Source: UBA8437 sp963582065 (lineage in GTDB: Bacteria > Planctomycetota > Planctomycetia > Planctomycetales > Planctomycetaceae). Taken from it: a stretch of DNA of 64,000 bases. A program made the translations under genes and the position numbers. The notes under the pieces are model-generated. The model worked only from the letters and a program-made list of their open reading frames with translations. It was not told the DNA's origin and ran no database searches. Shown in pieces: positions 27,433 through 37,139 of this stretch (positions are counted from its first letter, which is position 1; the number at the start of each line of letters is the position of its first letter). The DNA lies in assembly GCA_963582065.1 (NCBI GenBank), contig CAUZRQ010000013.1, forward strand, positions 1 through 64,000, in the 5' to 3' direction.

Positions 27433-28338
27433 ATGGCCAACATCCGAACGATTGTCAAACGGCTGAAGGCGGTCAGGAACGTCCGTAAGATCACGCGGAC
27501 GATGGAACTGATTGCCACGGCGCGGTTCAAGAAAGCGATGGACCGTGCGACCGAGGCGGCTGCCTACACGCAGAAGATCGCCGAGATCGTCTCGGATCTG
27601 TCCGGAGCCGCCCTCTCGTTCAGTCACCCATTGCTCGAGGGTCGCGAGACGCAGCAGAAGTGTGCCGTGCTGGTTCTGACCAGCAATCGCGGCCTGTGCG
27701 GCGGCTACAACGGGGGCGTGTTGCGGTTGGCGGTGCCACGGATGAAGGAGTTGAAGGCCGAGGGCCGAGATGTGTCGCTGGAAGTCTCGGGCAAGCGCGG
27801 GCTGGCGTTCCTGAGATTCCAGGGTGAGACGATCGCCCACGAGTACACGCATTTCGAAGACAAGCCGACCTTCGACGAGGTCGATGAGCTGGCCAGCCGG
27901 TACATCGGTGCCTACGTTGCCGGAGAACTCGATCGTCTCGACGTCGCTTACACGCGGTTCGAGTCCTCATCGCGACAGAAGGCGACAATCGAGACCCTGC
28001 TGCCAGTCGGATCTCTCGATGTCCCCGACGACGAGTCGGCCGATTCCGGTGCAGATGACCAGGCGGGTGGCGGCAGCTCGGTCGATTACGAGTTTCTCCC
28101 CTCGGCCGGCGAGATTCTCGAGCAGATCGTCCCGGCATCATTCAAGGCCCGGCTGTTCAAGGGCTTTCTTGATGCTGCCGTCAGTGAACAGATCTTCCGG
28201 ATGGTGGCGATGAAGGGGGCCACTGAGAACGCCGGAGAGATGATCGATACGCTCTCGATGAAGTACAACCGGGCCCGGCAGACACAGATCACCTCCGAAC
28301 TCAGTGAGATCATCGGCGGAGCCGCGGCTCTCGAATAG
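27433..28338 (+). CDS. atpG: F0F1 ATP synthase subunit gamma
   Basis: A 301-residue central shaft subunit. The N-terminal coiled-coil helix (NIRTIVKRLKAVRNVRKITRTMELIATARF) and the C-terminal helix (MVAMKGATENAGEMIDTLSMKYNRARQTQITSELSEIIGGAAAL) are canonical. An acidic insert near residues 200-215 (DDESADSGADDQAGGG) sits in the region where gamma subunits vary. Order alpha-gamma-beta-epsilon is standard. Confidence 0.97.
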   Translation: MANIRTIVKRLKAVRNVRKITRTMELIATARFKKAMDRATEAAAYTQKIAEIVSDLSGAALSFSHPLLEGRETQQKCAVLVLTSNRGLCGGYNGGVLRLAVPRMKELKAEGRDVSLEVSGKRGLAFLRFQGETIAHEYTHFEDKPTFDEVDELASRYIGAYVAGELDRLDVAYTRFESSSRQKATIETLLPVGSLDVPDDESADSGADDQAGGGSSVDYEFLPSAGEILEQIVPASFKARLFKGFLDAAVSEQIFRMVAMKGATENAGEMIDTLSMKYNRARQTQITSELSEIIGGAAALE

Positions 28339-28410
28339 ACGGTCACGAACAGGACGAAACCAACCGACCACGATCAACCAGGCGTGGAAACACACGCAGG
28401 AGACGACTTG

Positions 28411-29859
28411 ATGGCAACGGCAACCGAACAATCCGTCGGCCAGGTGACCCAGATCATCGGTTCGACCTTCGACGCCGAGTTTCCCGAGGACAAGCTGCCG
28501 AAGATCTACAACGCGTTGCAGATCGACGCGGAGGTCAAGGGCCTGACGGTGAAGGTGACCGGCGAGGTGCAGCAGCACCTCGGTGGCAACCGTGTCCGTT
28601 GCGTTGCCCTGGGCAGCACCGACGGCATGGTCCGCGGCATGGACGTGAACGACACCGGAGCCCCGCTGTCGGTGCCGGTCGGCAAGGAGACTCTCGGACG
28701 GGTCTTCAACCTGCTCGGCGAACCGGTCGACGGGCGCGGCCCGGTCGAGACCGAGGAGAGGTGGCCGATTCACCGGCACGCTCCCTTGCTCGAGGACCTG
28801 AGTTCCAAGACCGAGATCTTCGAGACGGGCATCAAGGTGGTCGACCTGCTGACCCCGTTCGTCCGGGGTGGAAAGGCCGGGCTGTTCGGCGGGGCGGGCC
28901 TGGGCAAGACGGTGATCCTGACCGAGCTGATCGCGCGGATCGCCAGCGCCCACGGTGGTTACTCGGTGTTCGCGGGAGTCGGCGAGCGGACCCGCGAGGG
29001 CAACGACCTGTGGTTGGAGATGCAGGAGACCAAGATCGGACAGTCCGATCGCTCGGTCATCGAGCAGACCTGCATGGTCTTCGGCCAGATGAACGAACCG
29101 CCGGGTGCTCGCCTGCGGGTCGCGCTCTCGGCGTTGACCATGGCCGAGTGGTTCCGCGACACGACCGGAACCGACACGCTGCTGTTCATCGACAACATCT
29201 TCCGGTTCTCACAGGCCGGCAGCGAGGTGTCCGCGCTGCTGGGTCGGATGCCGTCGGCGGTGGGTTACCAGCCGACGCTGGGGACCGAACTGGGTGAACT
29301 GCAGGAACGGATCACCTCGACCAAGCGTGGGGCGATCACCAGTGTGCAGGCCGTCTACGTGCCCGCCGACGACCCGACCGACCCCGCTCCGGCGACCGCG
29401 TTTGCTCACCTCGACGCCTTCATCTATCTCGAGCGGAGCATCTCCGAGAAGGGCATCTATCCCGCCATCGATCCGCTGGCCTCATCCAGCCGGGTGCTCG
29501 ATCCGCAGTATGTCGGCGATCGTCACTACGCGGTGGCCCGGGAGGTGCAGCAGATCCTGCAGAGATACCGCGAGTTGCAGGACATCATCGCGATCCTGGG
29601 TGTCGACGAGCTTTCCGAGGACGACAAGCTGGTCGTCCACCGTGCTCGCCGGATCGAGCGGTTCCTCTCGCAGCCGTTCCTGGTTGCCGAGGCCTTCCTG
29701 GGCAAGCCGGGTAAGATCACCCCGCTGGATGAGACGATCCAGAGTTTCGAGGAACTGGTTTCCGGCAAGTGGGATCACCTGCCCGAGTCCGCGTTCATGT
29801 ACGTCGGCGGGATCGAAGAAGCCGCCGAACAGGCGAAGAAGATGGCCGAGGAGGCCTAG
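28411..29859 (+). CDS. atpD: F0F1 ATP synthase subunit beta
   Basis: A 482-residue catalytic subunit. P-loop GGAGLGKTVILTELI, catalytic glutamate region GVGERTREGNDLW, the ALTMAEWFRD segment and the DELSEDDKLVVHRARRIERFLSQPF motif of the C-terminal domain (DELSEED-like) are all present. ATG 28411 with AGGAGA at 28398-28403 is preferred over the in-frame GTG 28384. Fully consistent with a functional F-type ATPase. Confidence 0.98.
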   Translation: MATATEQSVGQVTQIIGSTFDAEFPEDKLPKIYNALQIDAEVKGLTVKVTGEVQQHLGGNRVRCVALGSTDGMVRGMDVNDTGAPLSVPVGKETLGRVFNLLGEPVDGRGPVETEERWPIHRHAPLLEDLSSKTEIFETGIKVVDLLTPFVRGGKAGLFGGAGLGKTVILTELIARIASAHGGYSVFAGVGERTREGNDLWLEMQETKIGQSDRSVIEQTCMVFGQMNEPPGARLRVALSALTMAEWFRDTTGTDTLLFIDNIFRFSQAGSEVSALLGRMPSAVGYQPTLGTELGELQERITSTKRGAITSVQAVYVPADDPTDPAPATAFAHLDAFIYLERSISEKGIYPAIDPLASSSRVLDPQYVGDRHYAVAREVQQILQRYRELQDIIAILGVDELSEDDKLVVHRARRIERFLSQPFLVAEAFLGKPGKITPLDETIQSFEELVSGKWDHLPESAFMYVGGIEEAAEQAKKMAEEA

Positions 29860-29865
29860 AGAACC

Positions 29866-30264
29866 GTGGCAGAGAGTGCATTGCAACTCGTCCTGGTGAC
29901 GCCCGAAACCACGCTGCTCGATGCGCCCGTGCGATCGTTGCAGTTTCCCGTCTTCGACGGGCAGATCGGAGTGCTGCCGGGCCGTGCCCCCGTGGTGGGT
30001 CGCCTGGGCTACGGTGTGCTGACGGTCTCGACCTCCGACGGCGACATCGTGAAGTACTTCATCGAGGGCGGATTCGTACAGGTCAAGGCGGGGACGGTGA
30101 CCCTGCTGACCGACCGGGCACAGGGCCTCGACGACATCGATCGCCAGGCTGCCGAGGACCTGCTTGCAGAAGCTTCGAAACGGGTTCCCGTCACCGACGC
30201 CGAACTGGTCGCCAAGGAGCGCGACCAGGAAAGTGCCCGGCGGATGCTGGCCGTCGGTCGTTGA
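29866..30264 (+). CDS. atpC: F0F1 ATP synthase subunit epsilon
   Basis: A 132-residue epsilon subunit: N-terminal beta-sandwich (LQLVLVTPETTLLDAPVRSLQFP, DGQIGVLPGRAPVVGRLGYG, YFIEGGFVQVKAGTVTLLTD) and a short C-terminal helix pair. Starts with GTG 29866, six bases after the atpD stop. Last gene of the operon; it converges with the demethylase operon across 23 bp. Confidence 0.95.
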   Translation: MAESALQLVLVTPETTLLDAPVRSLQFPVFDGQIGVLPGRAPVVGRLGYGVLTVSTSDGDIVKYFIEGGFVQVKAGTVTLLTDRAQGLDDIDRQAAEDLLAEASKRVPVTDAELVAKERDQESARRMLAVGR

Positions 30265-30266
30265 GC

Positions 30267-30279
30267 GGTGGCCGCCACC
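30267..30279. terminator. short hairpin between convergent atpC and the demethylase operon
   Basis: A 5-bp perfect stem GGTGG/CCACC with a CCG loop lies in the 23-bp gap between the atpC stop and the stop of the minus-strand FAD gene. It could serve both directions but is short and has no T-run, so it is at best a weak bidirectional terminator. Confidence 0.35.
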
Positions 30280-30287
30280 TCGGGCCG

Positions 30288-31514
30288 CTAATGGTCGATC
30301 GCGTAGTATTGCTCGTACACGCCGCGGGCACGCGCCGCCATCTCGTCCCAGTCCCATTCGGTTTCGGTGAATCGATCGGGGCTGAGGCTGCTGACGTATT
30401 CGGACGGGTTGTCTCGGAGTGACTCGACGACGTGCCGTCCGATGCCGGCAGACCCCGACACGCCGTGTGCATTGCAGCCACCGGCCATCACGAACCCCTT
30501 CACGCGGCGACTCTCACCGATGATGAACCGGCCGTCGGGGGTGAAGGTGGGCCAGCCGCGGAACACACTGCGGATGCCCAGTTGCGACACCTGAGGGAAC
30601 TGCGGGGCCAGTTGCTCGGCGAAGGCGGCCAGCACGTCCCAGTCTTCGCGAACCGGTGGTGCCTGCCCGTCGACGGGATAATCTCGTGGATCCAGCGACA
30701 TGCTGGCCGGTTCCCAGCCCCCGCACAACAGGGCGTCGGTTTCGGCGCGGAGGTAGAGCGTGGCGTCGGGGATGCGGATCACCGGCAGGTCGGGACGCAG
30801 TCCCTCGGCCGCGACCGTCACGAAGAACTCGTGCCGCACCGGCACGATCGGCAGTTCGAGTCCGACTGAACCGGCCAGGTGCCAGGCGTGGGCCCCGGCG
30901 GCGTTGATGACCATCGGCGTCGAAATCCGCTCCTCGGAGGTCTCGACACCGACGACCCGGTCGTCCTCGACGAGAATTCCCCGCACCGTGGTCCCGGTCA
31001 GAAACTGCACACCCGCCTGCCTGGCCCGGGCGACATAGGCCATGGCCAGGTCGCTGGGCTGCAGGTATCCGTCGCTGGGGCACCACAGGACTCCACGGAC
31101 CTGGTCGAACCGCATTGTCGGCCAGAGCGATGCGGCCTCGTGGTTGTCCAGGAACCGTGTCTCCAGACCGGCCTCGTCGGCGACGGCCTGCATTCGCCGG
31201 AACTCCTCGACCCGCTCGTCGCACAGGGCCAGTCGCAGCGATCCGACCTGCCGCCAGCCGGGACGGGCTCCGTCGCCGGCTTCGAGGTCCGAGAAGGTCT
31301 TGACCGACCACATGGCCAGCCGGGTGCGGTCGAGCGAATTGCGGACCTGTCCGACCAGGCCGGCCGCCTGCGAGGTCGTCGCTGCCGCGAGCGTGGGTTC
31401 CTTTTCGATCAGCAGGATGTCGTCGTGTCCGGCGGCAGCCAGGCTGTGGGCCACTCCGCAGCCGACGGCTCCGCCGCCGATGATGACGATCCCGGCCGTC
31501 TGTGTTTCCGTCAC
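30288..31514 (-). CDS. FAD-dependent amine oxidoreductase (DAO family; sarcosine/dimethylglycine dehydrogenase-like)
   Basis: A 408-residue DAO-family flavoprotein. The dinucleotide motif is IVIIGGGAVGCGVAHSLAAAG, followed by the N-terminal signature SQAAGLVGQVRNSLDRTRLA, and near the end KGFVMAGGCNAHGVSGSAGIGRHV. In mitochondrial DMG and sarcosine dehydrogenases the equivalent of the SQ residues is Trp-His, where His holds FAD covalently; here it is Ser-Gln. There is no C-terminal GcvT/folate domain. The GTG start overlaps the Rieske gene stop by 4 bp. Last gene of the operon. Substrate inferred as an N-methyl glycine; which one is unknown. Confidence 0.85.
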   Translation of the reverse strand: MTETQTAGIVIIGGGAVGCGVAHSLAAAGHDDILLIEKEPTLAAATTSQAAGLVGQVRNSLDRTRLAMWSVKTFSDLEAGDGARPGWRQVGSLRLALCDERVEEFRRMQAVADEAGLETRFLDNHEAASLWPTMRFDQVRGVLWCPSDGYLQPSDLAMAYVARARQAGVQFLTGTTVRGILVEDDRVVGVETSEERISTPMVINAAGAHAWHLAGSVGLELPIVPVRHEFFVTVAAEGLRPDLPVIRIPDATLYLRAETDALLCGGWEPASMSLDPRDYPVDGQAPPVREDWDVLAAFAEQLAPQFPQVSQLGIRSVFRGWPTFTPDGRFIIGESRRVKGFVMAGGCNAHGVSGSAGIGRHVVESLRDNPSEYVSSLSPDRFTETEWDWDEMAARARGVYEQYYAIDH

Positions 31515-32767
31515 GGCTGAGAGCTCACCTGTTCGAGGTACCAGTTGACCAGGGCGTCGACGTTGTATTCCTTGTACGTGGAAAACGGTCCGGGAGTGTA
31601 CCGGCTGGAGCTGACTCCCCGCTGGACACTTTCGCAGATCGTCCAGTCCTGCTCGGAGGTCAGTTGCCAGAACGGCATGATCTCGTCAAGCCGGTAGTCA
31701 CGGTTTTCTTTGGCGTCGGCGGCGACCAGCCAGGTCACCTGGATCCGGGTCCGGCCGGGTCCGGCCGGCAGCAAACGCGTGCTGACAGCGTGATCGCAGC
31801 TGGAGTGATTCCAGAAGTTCGGCATCGTCCGCACTCTCAAGGTGCCCACATCGGGATCGCTGTAGTCGCCCATCAACGGGGCGACCTGTCGACCGTCCAT
31901 GGTCTCGCTGAAGTAACCGTCGGCCAGGGGAGTGCGGTTGGCCGAGAACCAGCCGTCGGGGCCGCAGGCGGGGAACGACGTCATGCCCGTCTGCGTGTGT
32001 GTCACCGCCAGGCCACTGGCGGCCCACTTCTCCTGGCTTCGCAGAGACGCGTCGTCGATGGCGGCCTGGGCCTGGGGTGTGGTGTCATCGGCGTTGTAGT
32101 GGTCGAAGTTGGCCCGGATATACTGGGGATGATTCGCGTTGCAGTGATAACACTCGCGGTTGTTCTCCCAGACGATCTTCCAGTTGGCAGCCACGTCGTA
32201 ATCCACGATCTTCGCCACCCGGGCCTGTTCAAAGCCCTGGGGACGGGCGGCCGGCTCGATCAGCGCGACGGCGGGATCGAAAGCCGGCGGTTCTTCGGCC
32301 AGCGAAAGGAAGACCAGGCCCTCGAGAACACGGACGTGGGCACGGTGCAGGGCCAACGTGTCCTTGTCCAGGTCTTCCTGCATCCCACGGCAGGACTGCA
32401 GGCTGCCATCGCGCGAGTAGGTCCATTGGTGGTATGGGCAGATGAAGCGGCCGATGCGGCCCGACGCCGATGTGCAAAGTACGGTGCCGCGGTGACGACA
32501 GACGTTGTGGAGCGCCCGGATCGTGCCGTCGTCGTCGCGGACGACGATCAGCGGATCGCTGCCGACATCCAGAGTAAAATAGTCACCCGGTTCGGGAACC
32601 TGGCAGGTGTGACCGGCAAACAGCCAGCCGTGCCGCCAGATTCGTGCGAGTTCGGCTCGATAAACCAGCTCATCGTGATAGAACTCGGCCGGTAGTCCAT
32701 GGCCGGGTTGACGGCGTGAGACCAGTTGCAGGATCTGTTCGTGTTCGAGCGGGGAGATGTCTGGCAT
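31511..32767 (-). CDS. Rieske non-haem iron oxygenase, glycine betaine monooxygenase (GbcA)-like
   Basis: A 418-residue ring-hydroxylating-type oxygenase alpha subunit. The Rieske [2Fe-2S] ligands are C90, H92 (NVCRHRG) and C110, H113 (FICPYHQW). The mononuclear iron site is in NNRECYHCNANHPQ (H208, H213). Members of this subfamily oxidatively demethylate quaternary amines such as glycine betaine, stachydrine or carnitine. Context with EtfAB, a DgcB-like protein and two DAO enzymes favours glycine betaine to dimethylglycine plus formaldehyde. The partner reductase (GbcB type) is not in the operon. Its start overlaps the transporter stop by one base. Confidence 0.88.
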   Translation of the reverse strand: MPDISPLEHEQILQLVSRRQPGHGLPAEFYHDELVYRAELARIWRHGWLFAGHTCQVPEPGDYFTLDVGSDPLIVVRDDDGTIRALHNVCRHRGTVLCTSASGRIGRFICPYHQWTYSRDGSLQSCRGMQEDLDKDTLALHRAHVRVLEGLVFLSLAEEPPAFDPAVALIEPAARPQGFEQARVAKIVDYDVAANWKIVWENNRECYHCNANHPQYIRANFDHYNADDTTPQAQAAIDDASLRSQEKWAASGLAVTHTQTGMTSFPACGPDGWFSANRTPLADGYFSETMDGRQVAPLMGDYSDPDVGTLRVRTMPNFWNHSSCDHAVSTRLLPAGPGRTRIQVTWLVAADAKENRDYRLDEIMPFWQLTSEQDWTICESVQRGVSSSRYTPGPFSTYKEYNVDALVNWYLEQVSSQP

Positions 32768-34128
32768 CAGGGGGACTCGGGCAGCTCGGGCACCAACGGG
32801 ACGTCAGCGAGATCACCCGCCGCGTAGTGAGTGTGTCGCTTCATCAGGCAGCCGCAGGCCAGAACCAGCAGGATCACGCCCAGGACCGACATGAAGTAGG
32901 TCAGGCTGCGGAAGAAATCGATGCGGGCAGTGTCGCCGGCCAGCAGGTCTTTGCCCAGCAGCACGCTGATGGCGCCACTGTAGCCCACGGCATCGGCCAC
33001 GTAGACGGCAAACACGGCCGTGCCCACGGCACGGGTCGAAGCAATCAGGCGATCAAAGAGCACCGAACCGAATGGGACATAGGTCAAGTAAGCACCCAGT
33101 CCGGTCAGGATCATCCAGGTCAGCCCACTGACAAGTTTGAGGTCCCAGAGGATCGTGCCGCCGCCGAGCAGTAGCACGCCAAAGGTCATGATCACGAAGG
33201 TGCCATAGAGTCCCCGGCGGTTGTCCCGAATCAGGTTCAGCCCGGCCAGGGCTGCCATCACTCCAAATGCGACCCAGAGTTCACTCCGTGTGAAAATGGC
33301 CGGTTTCTCACCGTAACCCAGGCTCTCGAAGATCTCCTTGCCGAAGTTGTCTCGATAATCCCGGTAGGCTGTCAGAAAGAAATAGACCGTCGAAAGCAGG
33401 AGCATCTCCGGCAGAAACTGCCGAAAGAACTGCCAGCGCTGTGAGCCGCCCATCGTTGTCCGTTCGACACGAGCCTCGATATCGGCTGCGTCGGGTTGCG
33501 GCAGCTGGTTGAGGAGCCAGACCGATATCACGAACAGGGGCAGGAAACAGAGTCCCGTGACAGATGGCATCCAGAACTGGTCGATCGGGAAGGTCGACAT
33601 CAGCCAGAGACCGATGTCCTTGACGGCTCCGCTGGCGACGATGTAGGCGCAGCTCAGTCCCGCCAGCAGCATCTCGGATGTCCGTCGGCCCTCGAGATAC
33701 AGGACGACCAAACCCCAGACCATGCCCAATGGCAGCCCGTTGAAGAAGATGGCTACGACCTTGAGGTTGTTGGGCAGGACCGCGAACAGCAGCAGGGCCA
33801 ACTCGGCCACGAGGATCATCAACACCAGTCCCTGTGCCCGTCTCCGCCGACCGATCTCGGCACAGACCTTGATCCCGACGATCTTCGAGAGTGCGTACCC
33901 GATGATCTGGCTGATGATGAAGGCCGTTTTCAGGTCCACTTCACCGCCCAGGAATTTCAGTCCCTCGTAGCTCGCCGCGGAAAACGGCTTGCGGAAGGCG
34001 TACATGCAGAAGTAGGTCGAGAACGACGCGAAGATCACGAACGCCGTGAACAGCGGGCGGGGTGCGTTGGCCAGCCAGTCCGCCACGCGTCTGCGGGGGA
34101 TGGGCACGAATGATGTCGGCCTGTCCAT
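32767..34128 (-). CDS. MFS-like 12-helix transporter (DUF5690-like)
   Basis: A 453-residue integral membrane protein with about 12 hydrophobic helices. The opening AFVIFASFSTYFCMYAFRKPFSA and the segment ALSKIVGIKVCAEIGRRRR are characteristic of a DUF5690-type group related to the major facilitator superfamily. A charged loop near residues 215-235 separates two six-helix halves. It is embedded without gap in the demethylase operon (start adjacent to the dgcB stop, stop overlapping the Rieske start), so uptake of the operon substrate is the simplest guess. Substrate is unproven. Confidence 0.75.
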   Translation of the reverse strand: MDRPTSFVPIPRRRVADWLANAPRPLFTAFVIFASFSTYFCMYAFRKPFSAASYEGLKFLGGEVDLKTAFIISQIIGYALSKIVGIKVCAEIGRRRRAQGLVLMILVAELALLLFAVLPNNLKVVAIFFNGLPLGMVWGLVVLYLEGRRTSEMLLAGLSCAYIVASGAVKDIGLWLMSTFPIDQFWMPSVTGLCFLPLFVISVWLLNQLPQPDAADIEARVERTTMGGSQRWQFFRQFLPEMLLLSTVYFFLTAYRDYRDNFGKEIFESLGYGEKPAIFTRSELWVAFGVMAALAGLNLIRDNRRGLYGTFVIMTFGVLLLGGGTILWDLKLVSGLTWMILTGLGAYLTYVPFGSVLFDRLIASTRAVGTAVFAVYVADAVGYSGAISVLLGKDLLAGDTARIDFFRSLTYFMSVLGVILLVLACGCLMKRHTHYAAGDLADVPLVPELPESP

Positions 34129-36141
34129 TCAGCCGGATTCCTTGAGCGATTCGAGGAGCACTTCGGCCAGGTCCACGATGCTGGCCGAAGACCCCTCGGT
34201 CGCCAGGCCATCGCCGATCATTGTCCGGCAGAACGGACACGACACAACCACGGTCTCTGCGCCCGCTGCGGTGATCTCCTCGATGCGGTCGCGTCCCACG
34301 CGGTCCTCCGGTCCGTCGTCCAGCCACATCCGCCCGCCACCAGCACCACAGCAGGCCGTGCGGCAACCGTGACGCGGCAGTTCGTCCAGTTGGGCTCCGG
34401 TCGCTTCCAGCACCTCGCGGGGTGCGTCGACGATGCCGTTGACCCGGGCCAGGTAGCAGGGATCGTGGAAGGTGACCGGCTCGGGCGACGTTCGATCCAC
34501 CTGCAACCGACCCTCGGCCACCAGCGTGGAGAGGAACTCACTGTGGTGCACCACCTCGTAGTGTCCCCCCGCGTCCGGGTAGTCGTGCTTGAGGCTGTTG
34601 AGGCAATGGGGGCAGTGAGTGACGATGCGGGTGACCTTGTGCTTCCCGAGTTCCTCGATGTTGTGGGCCGCCAGTTCAGCGAACACGAACTCCTCGCCCA
34701 TCCGACGCGCCGACTCGCCGGTGCAGCGTTCCCGTTCACCCAGCACCGCGAACCGCACTCCGGCGGCCTGCAGAAGTCGGACCATGGCCCGGGCGGTGCG
34801 GCGGGACTGGCGATCGTAGGCCGCGGCGCAGCCGACCCAGTACAGCACGTCGAAGTCCGGCTGGTCGTCGACGGTCGGCACTTCGAGGCCCTCGGCCCAG
34901 TCCATCCGCTGGTCGGGCGGCAGTCCCCAGGGGTTGCCCGAGCGGCTCAGTTTCTGGAGCGCGGTGGCCGCCGGACCCCGTACCGCCCCGGCTCCGATCA
35001 GGTGCCGCCGCATGCCGATGATCAACTCGAGCGGATCGACACCCAGCGGGCAGACCTCGACACAGGCCGAGCAGGTTGTGCAGGACCAGAGAGTTTCCTC
35101 CGACACCACCTCGCCGGCGAGCGCCGGCCGGTTGTCCGATCCGATCCCGGGCAATTGCCGGGCGAGGTCCTGGACGACGCGGCGAGGAGAGAGCGGCTTG
35201 CCGGCGGCATGGGCGGGGCACTCGTCCTGGCAACGTCCGCACGAGACGCACGCGTCGAGCGAGACAAGTTGCCGGACGGACAGGTGGGTCATCTGGCTGG
35301 TCCCGAAAACCCCGGTCGCCTCGACTTCTTCAATCGTCACCGGAGTCATCGTCCCCAGCGGGCGTTCGGGATGGCCGCTCAGCAGCACGCTGCCGGCCAC
35401 CGCGTGCCACAGCCGCGTCGAGGGCACCGCGGCCAACAGCCCCAACGCGACCACCGCGTGCAGCCACCAGGCGAGTCGGTGAACGACGACCGCCGTCTCC
35501 CGGGTCACTCCCGCGGTCTCCAGGCCGCCGGCCACAGCCGCCCCGACAAATGACACCCATCGTCCCGGGCTGTCGGCCTCGATGATCCGCAGGCCTTCGA
35601 CCAAAAAGCCACTGGCCCCCAGGAACAGCAACGCGAACAGCACCATCCAGTCGGAACGGCGGTGTCCGATCGAGGAATCTCCATGTCGTCGCCTGATCAG
35701 AAACCAGCCGGCTCCGGCCAGCACGGCCAATCCGGCCAGGTCCATCACCGGCTCGTAGATCGCGTAGTACAGGCCCTTGTGGAACACCGGCTCGTCGGCC
35801 TCGCGACCGGCCAGCAGGGCGGCGACATGTTCGACGGCGATCAGGATGGTGCCCAGGGTCAGCACGGCGAATCCGCCGAACAGGCAACGGTGGGCCCGCG
35901 AAGCGGCCGGCCGGGTCTTGCCGAGCGTGGCCTGGGACAGCACGCGGGTGAAGATGGCACGAACCAGTTGTCCGACCGAGTGCCGCGAATCATCTGCCCG
36001 TCCCGACCGCCAGCGGCGGATCCGTGGCCAGGCGGTGGTGACGGCGATCAACCCGGCGATGATCGCCAGCGCGTAGAAGATCGCCTTCGGCACCGTGCCG
36101 ATGTTGCCGAAAATCTCTCGTGTGAGCGTTTCAGTCGGCAT
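34129..36141 (-). CDS. membrane-anchored iron-sulfur electron transfer protein (DgcB/HdrD-like)
   Basis: A 670-residue protein. Residues 1-250 contain about six membrane helices of the NarI/HdrE-like type. Two ferredoxin motifs follow: C298-C301-C304-C308 (CVSCGRCQDECP) and C354-C357-C360-C364 (CTTCSACVEVCP). The C-terminal third has two CCG-type cysteine regions (VGCAAAYDRQ, RCTGESARRMGEE; HDPCYLARVNG and CRTACCGAGGGRMW). This is the architecture of DgcB and of EtfAB-linked quinone reductases. Next to etfAB it probably passes electrons from reduced flavoprotein to quinone in the membrane. The start overlaps the etfA stop by 11 bp. Confidence 0.88.
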   Translation of the reverse strand: MPTETLTREIFGNIGTVPKAIFYALAIIAGLIAVTTAWPRIRRWRSGRADDSRHSVGQLVRAIFTRVLSQATLGKTRPAASRAHRCLFGGFAVLTLGTILIAVEHVAALLAGREADEPVFHKGLYYAIYEPVMDLAGLAVLAGAGWFLIRRRHGDSSIGHRRSDWMVLFALLFLGASGFLVEGLRIIEADSPGRWVSFVGAAVAGGLETAGVTRETAVVVHRLAWWLHAVVALGLLAAVPSTRLWHAVAGSVLLSGHPERPLGTMTPVTIEEVEATGVFGTSQMTHLSVRQLVSLDACVSCGRCQDECPAHAAGKPLSPRRVVQDLARQLPGIGSDNRPALAGEVVSEETLWSCTTCSACVEVCPLGVDPLELIIGMRRHLIGAGAVRGPAATALQKLSRSGNPWGLPPDQRMDWAEGLEVPTVDDQPDFDVLYWVGCAAAYDRQSRRTARAMVRLLQAAGVRFAVLGERERCTGESARRMGEEFVFAELAAHNIEELGKHKVTRIVTHCPHCLNSLKHDYPDAGGHYEVVHHSEFLSTLVAEGRLQVDRTSPEPVTFHDPCYLARVNGIVDAPREVLEATGAQLDELPRHGCRTACCGAGGGRMWLDDGPEDRVGRDRIEEITAAGAETVVVSCPFCRTMIGDGLATEGSSASIVDLAEVLLESLKESG

Positions 36142-37096
36142 CGAGTTGTCGGATCATTTCGGGCACGATGTCATACAGGTCGCCGACGATTCCGTAGTCG
36201 GCGACCTCGAAGATCGGCGCGTGGGGGTCGGAATTGACCGCGACGATCACCCGCGAGTTCTTCATGCCGGCCAGGTGCTGGACCGCACCCGAGATGCCCA
36301 CCGCGATGTAGAGTTCGGGGGCCACCACCTTGCCGGTCTGGCCGACCTGCAGATCGTTGGGCGCCAGGCCGGCGTCGACCAGCGCACGGGAACTGCCGGT
36401 CGCTCCATCGAACCGGTCGGCCAGTCCTCCGACCAGTCGCTCGAAGTCCTCCGTCGTCTTCAGGCCTCGTCCGCCCGAAACCACCACGCGGGCCTCGGTG
36501 ACATCGGGTCGGTGGCTGGGGCGGCCGTCGAGACCCAGGTGGCCGGTTGAGGTCGGTAGCCGACCGAGGTCAATTTCGACCGGCGTGATCGACGCCGGCG
36601 GTGAACTCCGTTCGGGCGGTTCGGCGGCAGTGGGCCGTACGGTGACGATCAGCGGGTTCCCGTGCAGGACGACGCTGGCGGTGACCGCTCCGGCATACAT
36701 CGGCCGCTGCCAGACCAGGTGGCCCCCATCCCGATGAAACCCGGTGACGTCGCTGGCCATGGCCCCCCCGAGCAGGCCGCCGGCTCGGCCGAGGATGTCG
36801 CGGGAGAAAGTTGACGAGGCGCCCAGCAGGATGTCGGCCGATTCGGATCGCATCACCCCGGCGGTCACCTCGGCCCAACGGTCCGCCAGGGGTTCGGCCA
36901 GGTCCGCGTGCGAGGCGACCAGCACCGGGCCAAACGTGGCCGCGTCGTCGGCGACCGTGGCGAGGGAGTCACCGAGTACCAGGCAGGTGACTTGATCGCC
37001 ATCGCCGTCGGCCAACCGTCGGGCGAAGCCCAACGCCGCGGTTGTCCCGGCTCGCAAACGGTCTCCGTCATGCTCGGCCAACACCAGCACGTGCAT
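36131..37096 (-). CDS. etfA: electron transfer flavoprotein subunit alpha
   Basis: A 321-residue EtfA. The C-terminal FAD-binding domain is clear: SGGRGLKTTEDFERLV, GATGSSRALVDAGLAPNDLQVGQTG, ELYIAVGISGAVQHLAGMKNS and VAVNSDPHAPIFEVADYGIVGDLYDIVP. The N-terminal half (MHVLVLAEHDGDRLRAGTTAALGFA) is the alpha/beta domain that pairs with EtfB. It lies 43 bp downstream of etfB, in the reverse order compared with many etfBA pairs only in that both follow the FAD enzyme. Carries electrons from the operon dehydrogenases to the DgcB-like protein. Confidence 0.95.
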   Translation of the reverse strand: MHVLVLAEHDGDRLRAGTTAALGFARRLADGDGDQVTCLVLGDSLATVADDAATFGPVLVASHADLAEPLADRWAEVTAGVMRSESADILLGASSTFSRDILGRAGGLLGGAMASDVTGFHRDGGHLVWQRPMYAGAVTASVVLHGNPLIVTVRPTAAEPPERSSPPASITPVEIDLGRLPTSTGHLGLDGRPSHRPDVTEARVVVSGGRGLKTTEDFERLVGGLADRFDGATGSSRALVDAGLAPNDLQVGQTGKVVAPELYIAVGISGAVQHLAGMKNSRVIVAVNSDPHAPIFEVADYGIVGDLYDIVPEMIRQLDAD

Positions 37097-37139
37097 CGTC
37101 GGGGTCTCGGTGGGTGATTAGTGAGCCGGTGGCAAACGG